A stretch of 64,000 bases of DNA. Source: Actinomycetes bacterium. GTDB taxonomy: Bacteria > Actinomycetota > Actinomycetes > Nanopelagicales > Nanopelagicaceae. The stretch lies in NCBI GenBank assembly GCA_014190155.1, contig BJFY01000002.1, positions 89,369-153,368 of the forward strand, read 5' to 3'. Under the pieces are notes generated by a model, which worked only from the letters and a program-made list of their open reading frames with translations, did not search any database and had not been told where the DNA came from. A program made the position numbers and the translations under genes. This document shows positions 1 through 8,862 of this stretch, one piece after another (the stretch's first letter is position 1; each line of letters starts with the position of its first letter).

Positions 1-235
1 CGCGAATGATGAATCAGCGGTTGAAATAATTACTTCGGGCAAAGTTGATTTGATTATCAACACCCCGCTAGGTCGTGGCACGAGACAAGATGGCTGGTTA
101 ATTAGAACGGCCGCGATCCAACGCTCATTACCTTGCATCACAACTATCCCTGGATTTAAAGCTGCGGTTGCTGGAATCCAATCTCTCCGAAATGACCAAC
201 TCGCGGTGCGCTCATTACAAAGTTGGTTGTCATGA
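1..235 (+). CDS. carB: Carbamoyl-phosphate synthase large subunit, C-terminal end (partial)
   Basis: The reading frame is open from base 2 and ends at the TGA at 233-235; the 5' part lies outside the window. The peptide contains INTPLGRG and the tail TTIPGFKAAVAGIQSL, typical of the C-terminal MGS-like allosteric domain of CarB. CarB with CarA makes carbamoyl phosphate from glutamine, bicarbonate and ATP for pyrimidine and arginine synthesis. The stop overlaps the ATG of pyrK (ATGA), so the two are translationally coupled and begin a pyrimidine operon. Only about 77 residues are visible, but the motif and context make the call firm. Confidence 0.9.
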   Translation, partial: ANDESAVEIITSGKVDLIINTPLGRGTRQDGWLIRTAAIQRSLPCITTIPGFKAAVAGIQSLRNDQLAVRSLQSWLS

Positions 236-1092
236 AAATTAATCGTCGAGCCCAACAACGTACTGTCGAAATAGTTAGCAATAAGAAAGTTGGCGCTTAC
301 CACCATATGATTTTTGCGGTAGGGGATATGGCGCTACATGCTCTGCCGGGCAATTTCGTTGCGATCAGCGTAGGTGGTCCCGGAAGCGCGATGGTGCTAC
401 GGAGGGCTTTTGCAATTTATCGAACCCATGATCGTGGCAATTATGGCGGTACCTTAGAACTCGTGGTTGCACCGCACGGTCAAGGAAGTAAATGGTTAAC
501 CGCGTTACCAATGCATGCAACTGTGGACATGGTCGGACCGCTCGGTACTAATTTTGGTATCCCAACTGAGCCAGTAAATGCGTTGTTAGTAGGTGGGGGT
601 TATGGTTCTGCACCGTTATTTGGTCTCGCTGAATTATTAAAAGATGGCGGTTCGCGGGTAGATATGGTGCTTGGCGCCTCTTCAGCCGGAAAGATTTATG
701 CTCCGCTTGAAGGAAAGCGCGCAGTCAACTCGATGACAATCACCACTGATGATGGCAGCGCTGGTACTAAAGGACAAGTGGTTTCGGTGTTGCCTGGACT
801 GATCGAGCGTCATAACGTAGATATTATTTACTCTTGCGGTCCGATGGCGATGTTGGCGGCTATCCAAGATATCGCTGCCCAAACTGGAATTATACATCAA
901 TGCGCAGTTGAAGAATCTATGGCATGCGGCATCGGCGTTTGCATGACCTGCGTAGTGCCGTTGCGTGATGAAGCCGGTGTAATAAGAATGTCGCGTAGTT
1001 GTGTAGATGGACCAGTAATGGATGGCGCGAATGTACTTTGGAATTCTGGCGGAAAAATTCCTGCAGGAACTTACGGTGCGCCAAATGTCTAA
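232..1092 (+). CDS. pyrK: Dihydroorotate dehydrogenase electron transfer subunit (PyrK)
   Basis: This 286-residue iron-sulfur flavoprotein passes electrons from class 1B dihydroorotate dehydrogenase to NAD+. An N-terminal FAD domain carries LRRAFAIY near residue 57. A nucleotide-binding domain has GGGYGSAP near 122. The C-terminal [2Fe-2S] site is C-x4-C-x2-C at about 232, 237 and 240, with a fourth Cys near 257. The ATG at 232 overlaps the carB stop and was preferred to an in-frame TTG at 223. The 3' end overlaps pyrD by 8 nt, so the two subunits are probably made together. PyrK shows that the PyrD here is NAD-linked, not the quinone-linked class 2 form. Confidence 0.93.
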   Translation: MKINRRAQQRTVEIVSNKKVGAYHHMIFAVGDMALHALPGNFVAISVGGPGSAMVLRRAFAIYRTHDRGNYGGTLELVVAPHGQGSKWLTALPMHATVDMVGPLGTNFGIPTEPVNALLVGGGYGSAPLFGLAELLKDGGSRVDMVLGASSAGKIYAPLEGKRAVNSMTITTDDGSAGTKGQVVSVLPGLIERHNVDIIYSCGPMAMLAAIQDIAAQTGIIHQCAVEESMACGIGVCMTCVVPLRDEAGVIRMSRSCVDGPVMDGANVLWNSGGKIPAGTYGAPNV

Positions 1093-2026
1093 TTTCAATT
1101 ACAGCACCAATTTTCAAAACGCCGTTTTTCCTAATCCGATATTCACCGCAAGCGGTTGTGCAGGATCGGGTAAAGAACTTGCCCAATTTTTCCCGTTGGG
1201 GGAGATTGGTGCGGTAGTTACTAAGTCCATAATGGTAAAAGCCCGATCTGGCAGACCCACCCCCCGAATGGCGGAAACTCCATCAGGGATGCTTAATTCG
1301 ATCGGATTGCAAGGGCCTGGAATCGATCAATTTATTGCAGAAGATATTCCATTTTTACAAAAAAATGGCGCTCGGATAGTAGTTTCGATTGCGGGTGAGA
1401 GCGTTGATGATTATGGTTCGTTAGCACGACGGCTTCGCGGTGTTCCTGGACTTTCTGCGTTGGAAGTTAATATTTCCTGTCCCAATGTAGAAAATCGTGG
1501 CCAAGTTTTTGCCTGCGATCCAATCGCATCGCGCTCTGTAGTAGAAGTAGTTCGTCGAGTTTTAGGTGGTGAACTACCAATCATCGTAAAATTATCGCCT
1601 GACGTCACCGATATTGTTGCGATTGCTAACGAAGTTATTTCGGCAGGTGCTGATGGTCTAGCTTTAATCAATACCTTGCTCGGAATGGTAATTGATGTCG
1701 ACACTATGCGGCCAAAATTGGGTGGAAAAACTGGGGGACTATCAGGGCCAGCAATTCGACCAGTAGCGGTACGCGCCATTTATCAAGTTCATCAAGCGTT
1801 TCCTAAAATTCCAATCCTGGGAATGGGTGGGGTTGCAAGTGGTGGTGATGCACTGGAAATGGTTTTGGCAGGCGCTAGCGGAATTTCAGTTGGTACTGCA
1901 ACTTTTGGAAATCCAAACGCAGTGATAAAAATTAGAGACGAGTTAGCCAATCTATTGATAGAACGTGGTTTCACTACCTTTAAAGAAGCGGTCGGGTTTG
2001 CGCATCGGAGTGAAAATGCCGGATAA
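1085..2026 (+). CDS. pyrD: Dihydroorotate dehydrogenase class 1B catalytic subunit (PyrD)
   Basis: Oxidises dihydroorotate to orotate, the fourth step of UMP synthesis, using FMN in a TIM barrel and passing electrons to PyrK. The protein is 313 residues. NISCPNV near residue 128 holds the catalytic Cys of class 1 enzymes (class 2 uses Ser). A Lys in IVKLSPD near 168 and the Gly-rich GMGGVASGGDA near 246 fit the FMN phosphate site. The ATG at 1085, 8 nt inside pyrK, gives the expected N-terminus; an upstream GTG-type start at 1022 would only add PyrK-overlapping sequence. It overlaps pyrF by 11 nt. Confidence 0.95.
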   Translation: MSNFNYSTNFQNAVFPNPIFTASGCAGSGKELAQFFPLGEIGAVVTKSIMVKARSGRPTPRMAETPSGMLNSIGLQGPGIDQFIAEDIPFLQKNGARIVVSIAGESVDDYGSLARRLRGVPGLSALEVNISCPNVENRGQVFACDPIASRSVVEVVRRVLGGELPIIVKLSPDVTDIVAIANEVISAGADGLALINTLLGMVIDVDTMRPKLGGKTGGLSGPAIRPVAVRAIYQVHQAFPKIPILGMGGVASGGDALEMVLAGASGISVGTATFGNPNAVIKIRDELANLLIERGFTTFKEAVGFAHRSENAG

Positions 2027-2699
2027 ATCTCCCATTATTTTAGCGGTAGATACAACCAACTTAGAGGTTGCAAAAACTTGGATCGCCGCAACTCAAGGTT
2101 CGATTTCAATCTATAAAATAGGCTTAGAATTTTTCTTAAAACTTGGTTCTGCCGGAATTATCGAATTACGCAAAGAGTTTGAATTTGAACTCTTTTTAGA
2201 TTTAAAGTTACATGACATCCCAAATACTGTAGCTGGCGCAGCTCGTTCTTTGCAGCCACTCGCACCTGATTTCGTTACAGTGCATGCCGCTGGTGGTGCA
2301 AAAATGGTGGCCGCAGCCGCTGCTGCGTTGCCAGATTCCAGAATTACCGGTGTAACTATTTTGACTTCACTAGATGAAAGTGATGTGAAAGCAATTGGAT
2401 ATAAAGATGCTGCGTTAGAGAGCGCGGTTAATCTTGCAAAAATTGCGGTTTTAGGTGGGGCCAAGGCTGTGGTTTGTTCCCCACTAGAAGTTTCGGCAAT
2501 CCGAAACGCGATTCCAAAAGAGATTTTGTTGATTACGCCAGGAGTGCGTCCGATAGGTAGCGGCATTGGTGATCAATCTCGAGTAATGACCCCCACGCTA
2601 GCGCTTGAAAGCGGAGCGGATTATTTAGTAATTGGCCGCCCGATCACCGAAGCTGATGACCCAGGCAAGGCTGCGGCAGCAATTCTTGATTCGCTTTAA
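2016..2699 (+). CDS. pyrF: Orotidine 5'-phosphate decarboxylase
   Basis: Decarboxylates OMP to UMP, the last step of the pathway. The 227-residue TIM barrel has the charged catalytic network DLKLHDIPN with Asp62, Lys64 and Asp67, and ends with the phosphate-binding stretches TPGVRP and VIGRPI. The ATG at 2016 is chosen because GGAG at 2007-2010 sits 5 nt upstream; a GTG at 2010 is possible. The long frame from 1965 overlaps pyrD too far. It is the short enzyme type found in many bacteria, rather than the 270-280 residue mycobacterial form. Confidence 0.94.
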   Translation: MPDKSPIILAVDTTNLEVAKTWIAATQGSISIYKIGLEFFLKLGSAGIIELRKEFEFELFLDLKLHDIPNTVAGAARSLQPLAPDFVTVHAAGGAKMVAAAAAALPDSRITGVTILTSLDESDVKAIGYKDAALESAVNLAKIAVLGGAKAVVCSPLEVSAIRNAIPKEILLITPGVRPIGSGIGDQSRVMTPTLALESGADYLVIGRPITEADDPGKAAAAILDSL

Positions 2700-2713
2700 G
2701 GTTTAATTAAGCC

Positions 2714-3028
2714 ATGGGAGCGCCACCAATTTTAACGCCAGCAGAACGAAAAGCCGCGCTGGCGAAAGCTGCTGCGGCTAGACAAGAACGTGCCAGAGTT
2801 AAAGAACAAATAAAGCGTGGCGAGATTCCGTTAATTGAAGTGTTGCTGAGTGAAAATCCAGCGATATTAAAGATGCGAGTCAAGGCGATGTTGGAAGCAG
2901 TACCAGGTGTTGGCGTGGTGCGTGCCATTGCAATCATGGAACGAATTGGCATATCTGAAAAACGTAGAGTGAAAGGGCTAGGCTCGCAGCAATTAGCTGC
3001 GCTAAAATCTGAATTTGGAATCAACTGA
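2714..3028 (+). CDS. mihF: Actinobacterial integration host factor (mIHF)
   Basis: A 104-residue basic protein resembling mycobacterial IHF, a nucleoid protein unrelated to HU-type IHF. An Ala/Lys/Arg-rich helix occupies residues 10-35. It is followed by a helix-two-turn-helix-like core with VPGVGVVRAIAIMERIGI at about 70-87, the DNA-backbone-binding part, and a C-terminal helix with KGLGSQQLAAL. Its position between pyrF and gmk is the usual actinobacterial one. The stop shares bases with the gmk start (TGATG). It lacks the long N-terminal extension annotated for some mycobacterial versions. Confidence 0.92.
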   Translation: MGAPPILTPAERKAALAKAAAARQERARVKEQIKRGEIPLIEVLLSENPAILKMRVKAMLEAVPGVGVVRAIAIMERIGISEKRRVKGLGSQQLAALKSEFGIN

Positions 3029-3579
3029 TGATTGGAAAATTATTAGTGCTTTCTGGTCCTGGTGGCGTGGGCAAGAGCACAATAAGTAGGGAAATTCGTA
3101 AAGATAGTCGGTTTTGGTTGAGTGTTTCATACACAACTCGTGCAGCCAGAACGAATGAAGTTGATGGATTGGATTATCATTTTATTTCGGCAGCGAAATT
3201 TGATGAGTTAATTGTCGCTGATGCTTTTTTAGAGTATGCCGCTTTCGCTGGAGCAAAATATGGGACGCCGCGGGCTGCGGTTGAAACTGCATTAAAATCC
3301 GGCAAACATGTGTTGTTAGAGATTGAAATTTCGGGCGCTCGGCAGGTTAGAGACCGGTTTCCAAGTGCAATTTTGATTTTTTTAATGCCGCCTTCTTTTG
3401 AAGAATTATCGATGCGAATAACAACGCGCGGGACTGATCACCCAGAACGGATTGCGGCACGACTGGAAATCGCGGCGGCTGAAATGGCTACTGCGTCGGA
3501 ATTTGACCATATATTGGTAAATCACGAGGTCGATGAGGTGGTCGCGGGGCTGGTAGCCTTGGCGACTGCGGTTGAGTGA
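3028..3579 (+). CDS. gmk: Guanylate kinase
   Basis: Phosphorylates GMP to GDP with ATP. The 183-residue protein has its P-loop GPGGVGKST at residues 10-18. The GMP-binding region follows, with YTTRAARTNEVDGLDYHF at about 39-56 and the EYA segment. The lid region contains a single ITTRGTD near 130, where many family members have an R-x2-R pair. The P-loop has Gly where most guanylate kinases have Ser (GPSG). The protein is at the short end for the family. The start overlaps mihF by one base. Confidence 0.93.
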   Translation: MIGKLLVLSGPGGVGKSTISREIRKDSRFWLSVSYTTRAARTNEVDGLDYHFISAAKFDELIVADAFLEYAAFAGAKYGTPRAAVETALKSGKHVLLEIEISGARQVRDRFPSAILIFLMPPSFEELSMRITTRGTDHPERIAARLEIAAAEMATASEFDHILVNHEVDEVVAGLVALATAVE

Positions 3580-3625
3580 GTCAGACTCGGCGCAACCACC
3601 GAAATAATTTCCTGAGGAGCAACTT

Positions 3626-3889
3626 GTGGCAAACCTAGATGGCATCACCAATCCACCAATCGATGAACTTCTAGATAAGGCTGGTTCAAAATATAGCTTG
3701 GTGCTTTACGCTGCTAAGCGAGCTCGTCAGATCAACGCGTATTACTCGCAACTTGGCGAAGGTTTACTCGAATACGTTGGCCCGTTGGTAGAAACACATG
3801 TTCATGAGAAGCCACTTTCAATTGCGCTCCGTGAAATAAATGAGGGCTTGCTGACTATCGAAAATCTTGAGCCGACTCCTCAGAATTAA
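3626..3889 (+). CDS. rpoZ: RNA polymerase omega subunit
   Basis: Small RNA polymerase subunit that helps fold and assemble beta-prime. It is 87 residues long, with the diagnostic N-terminal part [18 protein letters not shown] and [12 protein letters not shown], and the actinobacterial tail [15 protein letters not shown]. Translation starts at GTG 3626, 6 nt after a good Shine-Dalgarno (GAGGAG at 3614-3619). It lies between gmk and coaBC as in most actinobacteria. A 46-nt gap separates it from gmk. Confidence 0.95.
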   Translation: MANLDGITNPPIDELLDKAGSKYSLVLYAAKRARQINAYYSQLGEGLLEYVGPLVETHVHEKPLSIALREINEGLLTIENLEPTPQN

Positions 3890-3896
3890 TTTGATC

Positions 3897-3914
3897 TTTT
3901 AACTGCCGTTAAAA
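3897..3914 (+). repeat. Hairpin between rpoZ and coaBC, touching the coaBC ribosome site
   Basis: TTTTAAC at 3897-3903 pairs perfectly with GTTAAAA at 3908-3914 around a TGCC loop. The right arm runs directly into the GG of AAAAGG, the likely Shine-Dalgarno for coaBC. It lacks the GC-rich stem expected of an intrinsic terminator. A role in tuning coaBC translation is only inference. Confidence 0.45.
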
Positions 3915-3926
3915 GGAAACTTGAAA

Positions 3927-5141
3927 ATGATAGATATTACCTTCCCTCGAGGTAGAGAAATCGTCCTCGGCGTTGGCGCTGGAATCGCTGCTTATAAATC
4001 CTGCGATCTATTACGACGCCTTCAGGATCATGGTTTCTTGGTAACCGTCGTACCAACGCCATCAAGTTTGCACTTTGTCGGCAAAGCAACCTGGGAGGCG
4101 CTCTCTGGTCGAATAGTTAATACCGATGTCTGGGAAAATATCCCCGCTGTGCCGCACGTTGCACTTGGCGCTCAAGCTGATTTTTTAATTATCGCTCCTG
4201 CGACCGCAGATTTGATCGCAAGAATTGCAGCGGGGCGAGCTGATGATTTATTGACCAACACAGTTTTAACCACACTGGCTCCAATAATTCTAGTGCCCGC
4301 TATGCATCCACAAATGTGGCAAAACCCAGCCACGGTTGCAAATGTCGCCTTACTACGTTCTCGCGGAATTCACGTGTTAGAGCCTGCGGTCGGCAGATTA
4401 ACCGGTAACGATATTGGGGCCGGCAGATTTCCAGAGACTTCTGAAATAATTGCCAAGTTCTTAGAAATCTCGCAGAGCAATTGCGATCTGCTAGGTAAAA
4501 AGATTTTAATAACTGCGGGCGGAACTAGGGAAGCAATTGATCCGGTCCGTTACATCGGTAATAGATCAAGTGGTAAACAAGGTTACGCGCTTGCATTTGC
4601 AGCAGCTAAACGCGGCGCAATTGTAGAGCTAATCGCGGCGAATAGTACGATCCCAGATATTGAGGGCATCAGAACGATACATGTCGAAAGTGCAGATCAA
4701 CTTGATTTAGTCGTGCGCGATAGATTCCCAGATGCTGATGCGCTATTGATGTGTGCGGCTGTTGCCGACGCTAAACCCAACCAATACTCCGATAACAAAA
4801 TTAAAAAATCTGCGCTTTCGCAAATTCAATTAGTAACGAATCCAGATATTTTGGCAAATATTGCAAAAAAGCGGAGAAGTAATCAAGTGCTATTAGGTTT
4901 TGCAGCTGAAACTGATTCAGATTTGCTAACTTTTGGCAAAGCAAAATTGCTCGCAAAAGGTGTCGATTTTCTTTACGTCAATCAAGTTAACCAAGGAGCA
5001 ATCTTTGGATCTGATTTCACATCTGGGTACATATTGGATCGAGAAGGCAGTGTTGCCAAAGTAGAAGCGGTATCGAAAGACACGCTATCTGAGATATTGC
5101 TCGATAACGTTGTGGAGCGGTTAAGGTATGCCAATGTCTAA
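3927..5141 (+). CDS. coaBC: Bifunctional phosphopantothenoylcysteine decarboxylase / phosphopantothenate-cysteine ligase
   Basis: Two consecutive steps of coenzyme A synthesis in one 404-residue protein. The N-terminal flavoprotein CoaC half (about 1-185) has [16 protein letters not shown] and the PAMHPQMW motif. The C-terminal CoaB ligase half begins with [18 protein letters not shown] near 192 and has [16 protein letters not shown] and the loop DNKIKK. The ATG at 3927 is preferred; a TTG two codons earlier is 4 nt from AAGG and cannot be excluded. The 3' end overlaps metK by 8 nt. Confidence 0.94.
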   Translation: MIDITFPRGREIVLGVGAGIAAYKSCDLLRRLQDHGFLVTVVPTPSSLHFVGKATWEALSGRIVNTDVWENIPAVPHVALGAQADFLIIAPATADLIARIAAGRADDLLTNTVLTTLAPIILVPAMHPQMWQNPATVANVALLRSRGIHVLEPAVGRLTGNDIGAGRFPETSEIIAKFLEISQSNCDLLGKKILITAGGTREAIDPVRYIGNRSSGKQGYALAFAAAKRGAIVELIAANSTIPDIEGIRTIHVESADQLDLVVRDRFPDADALLMCAAVADAKPNQYSDNKIKKSALSQIQLVTNPDILANIAKKRRSNQVLLGFAAETDSDLLTFGKAKLLAKGVDFLYVNQVNQGAIFGSDFTSGYILDREGSVAKVEAVSKDTLSEILLDNVVERLRYANV

Positions 5142-6327
5142 ACGTCTCTTTACTTCTGAGTCTGTAACTGAAGGCCATCCAGATAAAATGGCAGATCAAA
5201 TTTCAGATGCAATCCTGGATTCACTATTGAGCCAAGACAAAAATTCTCGGGTAGCAGTAGAGACTTTACTAACAACCGGCCAAGTACATGTCGCTGGTGA
5301 AGTCACAACTAATGGCTATGCCGATGTGATGGGGTTAGTGCGAGATACCGTATTGGGAATCGGATACGACTCCTCCGATAAAGGATTCGATGGTAATTCT
5401 TGTGGCGTATCAATTTCGATCGGCCAACAATCTGGGGATATCGCAGCTGGTGTAGATCATGCATTTGAAGAACGAGTTTCACAATCGGTTGATCCATTAG
5501 ATTTGCAAGGTGCAGGCGATCAAGGATTAATGTTTGGATATGCCACTACCGATACTCCAGAATTAATGCCGCTTCCGATTTGGTTAGCGCATAAGTTAGC
5601 CGAGAAATTAACGGCCGTGCGTAAATCTGGCGAACTGTCTTACCTTCGCCCCGATGGTAAGACCCAAGTAACTATCGAATACGATGGCGATAAACCGGTC
5701 TCGTTGAACACTGTAGTTATCTCAAGTCAACATGCTGCGAATATCGATATAGAGAAACAATTAGCGCCAGAAGTAAAAGCCAAAGTTATCGATCCAGTTC
5801 TAAGAGAAGTAAACCTGCCGTTCAAGGATTTACGAATTCTGATCAACCCAACTGGGCGTTTTGTAACAGGTGGACCAATGGGGGATGCTGGTTTAACTGG
5901 TCGAAAAATCATTGTTGATACCTACGGTGGTATGGCCCGACACGGTGGCGGCGCATTTAGCGGAAAAGATCCATCAAAAGTGGATCGCTCTGCGGCATAC
6001 GCGATGCGTTGGGTGGCGAAAAACGTGGTGGCGGCTGGATTGGCTACTCGGTGCGAAGTTCAAGTCGCATATGCAATTGGCAAAGCGCAACCAGTGGGGC
6101 TATTTGTCGAAACTTTCGGAACTGAAAAAGTTCCAGTGAACCAAATTTCTGATGCAGTTTTAGCGGTCTTTGATCTACGTCCAGCTGCGATCATTCGTGA
6201 TCTCCAATTATTGCGCCCGATTTATTTGGCGACTGCAGCTTACGGACATTTCGGTCGGGAACTTCCAAACTTCACTTGGGAGAAAGCTGATCGCGTAGCT
6301 GCGTTGCAATCTCAGATTAAAGGATAG
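5134..6327 (+). CDS. metK: S-adenosylmethionine synthetase
   Basis: Makes SAM from methionine and ATP. The 397-residue protein shows [13 protein letters not shown] at the N-terminus, [12 protein letters not shown] near 130, [16 protein letters not shown] near 246 and the P-loop-like [19 protein letters not shown] near 270. Two in-frame ATGs exist, at 5128 and 5134. AAGG at 5123-5126 is 7 nt from 5134 but only 1 nt from 5128, so 5134 is chosen. It follows coaBC with an overlap and precedes priA, the common actinobacterial order. With metH later in the window it covers much of the activated-methyl cycle. Confidence 0.95.
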   Translation: MSKRLFTSESVTEGHPDKMADQISDAILDSLLSQDKNSRVAVETLLTTGQVHVAGEVTTNGYADVMGLVRDTVLGIGYDSSDKGFDGNSCGVSISIGQQSGDIAAGVDHAFEERVSQSVDPLDLQGAGDQGLMFGYATTDTPELMPLPIWLAHKLAEKLTAVRKSGELSYLRPDGKTQVTIEYDGDKPVSLNTVVISSQHAANIDIEKQLAPEVKAKVIDPVLREVNLPFKDLRILINPTGRFVTGGPMGDAGLTGRKIIVDTYGGMARHGGGAFSGKDPSKVDRSAAYAMRWVAKNVVAAGLATRCEVQVAYAIGKAQPVGLFVETFGTEKVPVNQISDAVLAVFDLRPAAIIRDLQLLRPIYLATAAYGHFGRELPNFTWEKADRVAALQSQIKG

Positions 6328-6333
6328 TTTCAC

Positions 6334-8277
6334 GTGGCGCAATTGCGACCACTTCGCCTTATTTCGCAACGGGCTAAAAGTAATTACGAAGCCGCGACTA
6401 AGGGTACTTTCGTAGTGGATGTGGTTGTGGATACTCCAGTAATACATCTTGATGGTCTATATACCTATGCTTTAACCGATTCGGATCGCGAACTTTGCGA
6501 AATTGGTGCTTTCGTCAAAATTCCATTCGGGAAAACTGTTACTACCGGGTATGTAGTTAATATCCGTGTTCGCACCATTAATGATGTCGCGCTTAAAAGT
6601 ATAGTTTCGATAATCACTAACCGTGCGTTATTACAACCAAATATTTGGGCGCTAATACAGATCGCTGCCACCAGGTATTGCACCAATCCAAATGAATTAA
6701 TTCGATTTGCGATTCCACCGAGAGTTGCAAATTCCGAGAAAATCTCTTTGACGTTTCCCAAAAAAGCCATTGGATCTAAATCGCCCCCTTACGTAAGTAC
6801 GGGTTTATTGAAAGAAGTATATGGTTCCAAGATTTCCGCAATAACAAGTAAAAAAAGCGGGGCAATATTAGCGCCGACTGCAATTGATACGTTTGAAATC
6901 TTGCTTGAGATGATCTTGCAGAAAATTTCCCTTGGCCCAGTTTTAGTCATTGTTCCTGATGCAAAAGATACAGATCGGTTGGTGGGAAAATTATCAGAGC
7001 ACGGGCAATTGGATTTCTTGCGCTTCGATTCTTCGTTAGATAAGAGCGCGCGGTATTTAGCTTTCTTAAGGATTTTGCAAGGCGAATATCAGTTAGTTAT
7101 TGGCAATAGATCTGCAATTTTTGCGCCGATACCCAATCTGCAGAGCATTATTATTTTGAATGAATCTGATCCTTCAAATTTTGAACGTAGATCACCCTAT
7201 ACAAATACTCGGGATTTAGCGTTGTTGCGATCTAATAACGAAAAAATATCACTCTGGTTCCTAGATGCATCGCCATCACTTGAGCTGCTCCGATTGGTAG
7301 AAAGCAAATGGTTACCATTTTTCACCCCCTCGGTAGATTTTGTACGAGACCGAAAATGGTTAATCACCTCCGAAAATCATGAGCTCACTCGTAAAAATGT
7401 TTTTTCAGTAATTCGACACGGGTTAGAACGAGGTCCAGTTTTAATCGTGGTTTCCGAACGTGGATATTTCAACGCCGCAACTTGTAACCAATGTAAGAAT
7501 CAAGCGTTATGTAAATGTGGTGCCAAACTTTTATTAGGTAAAGCTGCTACTTCGCCAGAGTGTGTGCTTTGCGCAACAAAGTATCCCGAATGGAAATGTA
7601 ATTGGTGTAACTCGACAAAGTTCTATCGGTTCCAGAAAGGCGATGAACGTCATTTGGAAGAATTTGGTAAGGCTTTCCCAAAAGTTTCCATAACCTCATC
7701 AAATGCTAAGTTAGCGAAAGTCAGAATTAGTAATGAATCCGCGATAGTGATTGCGACGCCCGGTTGTGAACCAGTCTGTCAAGATGGCTATGCTGCAATA
7801 GTTTTATTGGATGGTAAATCAATATTTAACCGTCCGTTTTTACGTAGCGAAGAAGAGGCTCGATACCGTTGGTTGAACGCCCTCACCATGCTCCGACCAG
7901 ATGGGCAAATTTACCTATCGTTGCCAGATTCTCATCCCGAAGTGCAAGCCTTACTGCAACCGATACCGTTGAAATCGAGTCGAAGCGAGTTAGAAAATCG
8001 TAAGGGTCTTTCATTTCCGCCCTACGCGAGGTTTATCGAGATACAAAGTGCAAGTAAAGAAATCAATTTAATTGCAGAACAACTCCGGCGCGAAGATTCA
8101 ATTAACTGTGAAGTATTGGGACCGACTCAAATTGATAAATTGGAGAGCAAAATTATCTTGAAAGTTTCGATCGCTGATAGTGCAAAGTTAGGTAAGATTG
8201 TTTATGATTTAAAGCGTTATCGCAGCGCTAAAGCGATGTCGGCGCTACGCGTACAAGTTGACCCGTTTACGATTTGA
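6334..8277 (+). CDS. priA: Primosomal protein PriA, helicase-degenerate actinobacterial form
   Basis: Replication-restart protein of 647 residues starting at GTG 6334. The N-terminal DNA-binding part has YTYAL and IPFGKTVTTGYV. A zinc-binding region has paired cysteines between about 385 and 428 (CNQC, CKC, CVLC, CNWC). The helicase core is damaged: the P-loop position reads APTAIDTFE without GKT, and the DEEH box is replaced by LNESDPSNF near 273. FAPIPNL just before that box fixes the alignment. Loss of ATPase motifs is known for actinobacterial PriA, so it is expected to act as a loader rather than a helicase. It sits between metK and def. Confidence 0.88.
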   Translation: MAQLRPLRLISQRAKSNYEAATKGTFVVDVVVDTPVIHLDGLYTYALTDSDRELCEIGAFVKIPFGKTVTTGYVVNIRVRTINDVALKSIVSIITNRALLQPNIWALIQIAATRYCTNPNELIRFAIPPRVANSEKISLTFPKKAIGSKSPPYVSTGLLKEVYGSKISAITSKKSGAILAPTAIDTFEILLEMILQKISLGPVLVIVPDAKDTDRLVGKLSEHGQLDFLRFDSSLDKSARYLAFLRILQGEYQLVIGNRSAIFAPIPNLQSIIILNESDPSNFERRSPYTNTRDLALLRSNNEKISLWFLDASPSLELLRLVESKWLPFFTPSVDFVRDRKWLITSENHELTRKNVFSVIRHGLERGPVLIVVSERGYFNAATCNQCKNQALCKCGAKLLLGKAATSPECVLCATKYPEWKCNWCNSTKFYRFQKGDERHLEEFGKAFPKVSITSSNAKLAKVRISNESAIVIATPGCEPVCQDGYAAIVLLDGKSIFNRPFLRSEEEARYRWLNALTMLRPDGQIYLSLPDSHPEVQALLQPIPLKSSRSELENRKGLSFPPYARFIEIQSASKEINLIAEQLRREDSINCEVLGPTQIDKLESKIILKVSIADSAKLGKIVYDLKRYRSAKAMSALRVQVDPFTI

Positions 8278-8296
8278 TCTCAGATAGACTCCGCGC

Positions 8297-8857
8297 ATGG
8301 CGCTGCAACCGATCCGATTATTTGGTGATCCAATTTTGGCGACTCCCGCTACCGCCGTTTTGGATTTCGATAAAGAATTGCGTAACTTGGTTGCGGATTT
8401 AACCGAAACCATGCTGGAAGCCCCCGGAGCTGGCCTAGCTGCACCACAGATCGGAGTGCCATTACGGGTTTTTGTTTGGCACATTGACGATGTATTCGGT
8501 CATCTAATCAACCCTTCACTAGATTTAAGCGAGGAATTGCAAGAAGGCGAAGAAGGCTGTCTCTCATTCCCAGATTTGAATTATGAAACCTCAAGAGCGC
8601 TCCGTGCAGTTGCGAAAGGTTTCAACATGCACGGTGAACCTATCGTTGTAGAGGGTAGTGAATTGTTATCAAGAGCGCTCCAACACGAAACTGATCATCT
8701 GGATGGGATTTTATTTATCGATCGCTTGTCTAAGGACCTAAGGAAACAAGCGATGAAAGATATCCGCGAATCGGAATGGTTTATGTTGGCTTCGGAGCGC
8801 GGAATATCGCCGCAATTCAAAGTTTCACCGCACCGCACTAATGGTCTAGGGTTGTAA
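8297..8857 (+). CDS. def: Peptide deformylase
   Basis: Removes the formyl group from the N-terminal Met of new proteins. It is 186 residues long with all three metal-site motifs: GAGLAAPQIG at about 44-53, EGCLSFP near 90 with the metal-binding Cys, and QHETDHLDG near 130 with two His ligands and the catalytic Glu. Six bases separate it from fmt, whose product adds the formyl group, so the paired activities are co-expressed. The ATG at 8297 follows priA by 19 nt. Confidence 0.96.
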   Translation: MALQPIRLFGDPILATPATAVLDFDKELRNLVADLTETMLEAPGAGLAAPQIGVPLRVFVWHIDDVFGHLINPSLDLSEELQEGEEGCLSFPDLNYETSRALRAVAKGFNMHGEPIVVEGSELLSRALQHETDHLDGILFIDRLSKDLRKQAMKDIRESEWFMLASERGISPQFKVSPHRTNGLGL

Positions 8858-8862
8858 TTACG

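Noticed and set aside
682..1186. Minus-strand frames over pyrK
   Set aside because: Antisense shadows with His/Arg-rich composition and no supporting signals.
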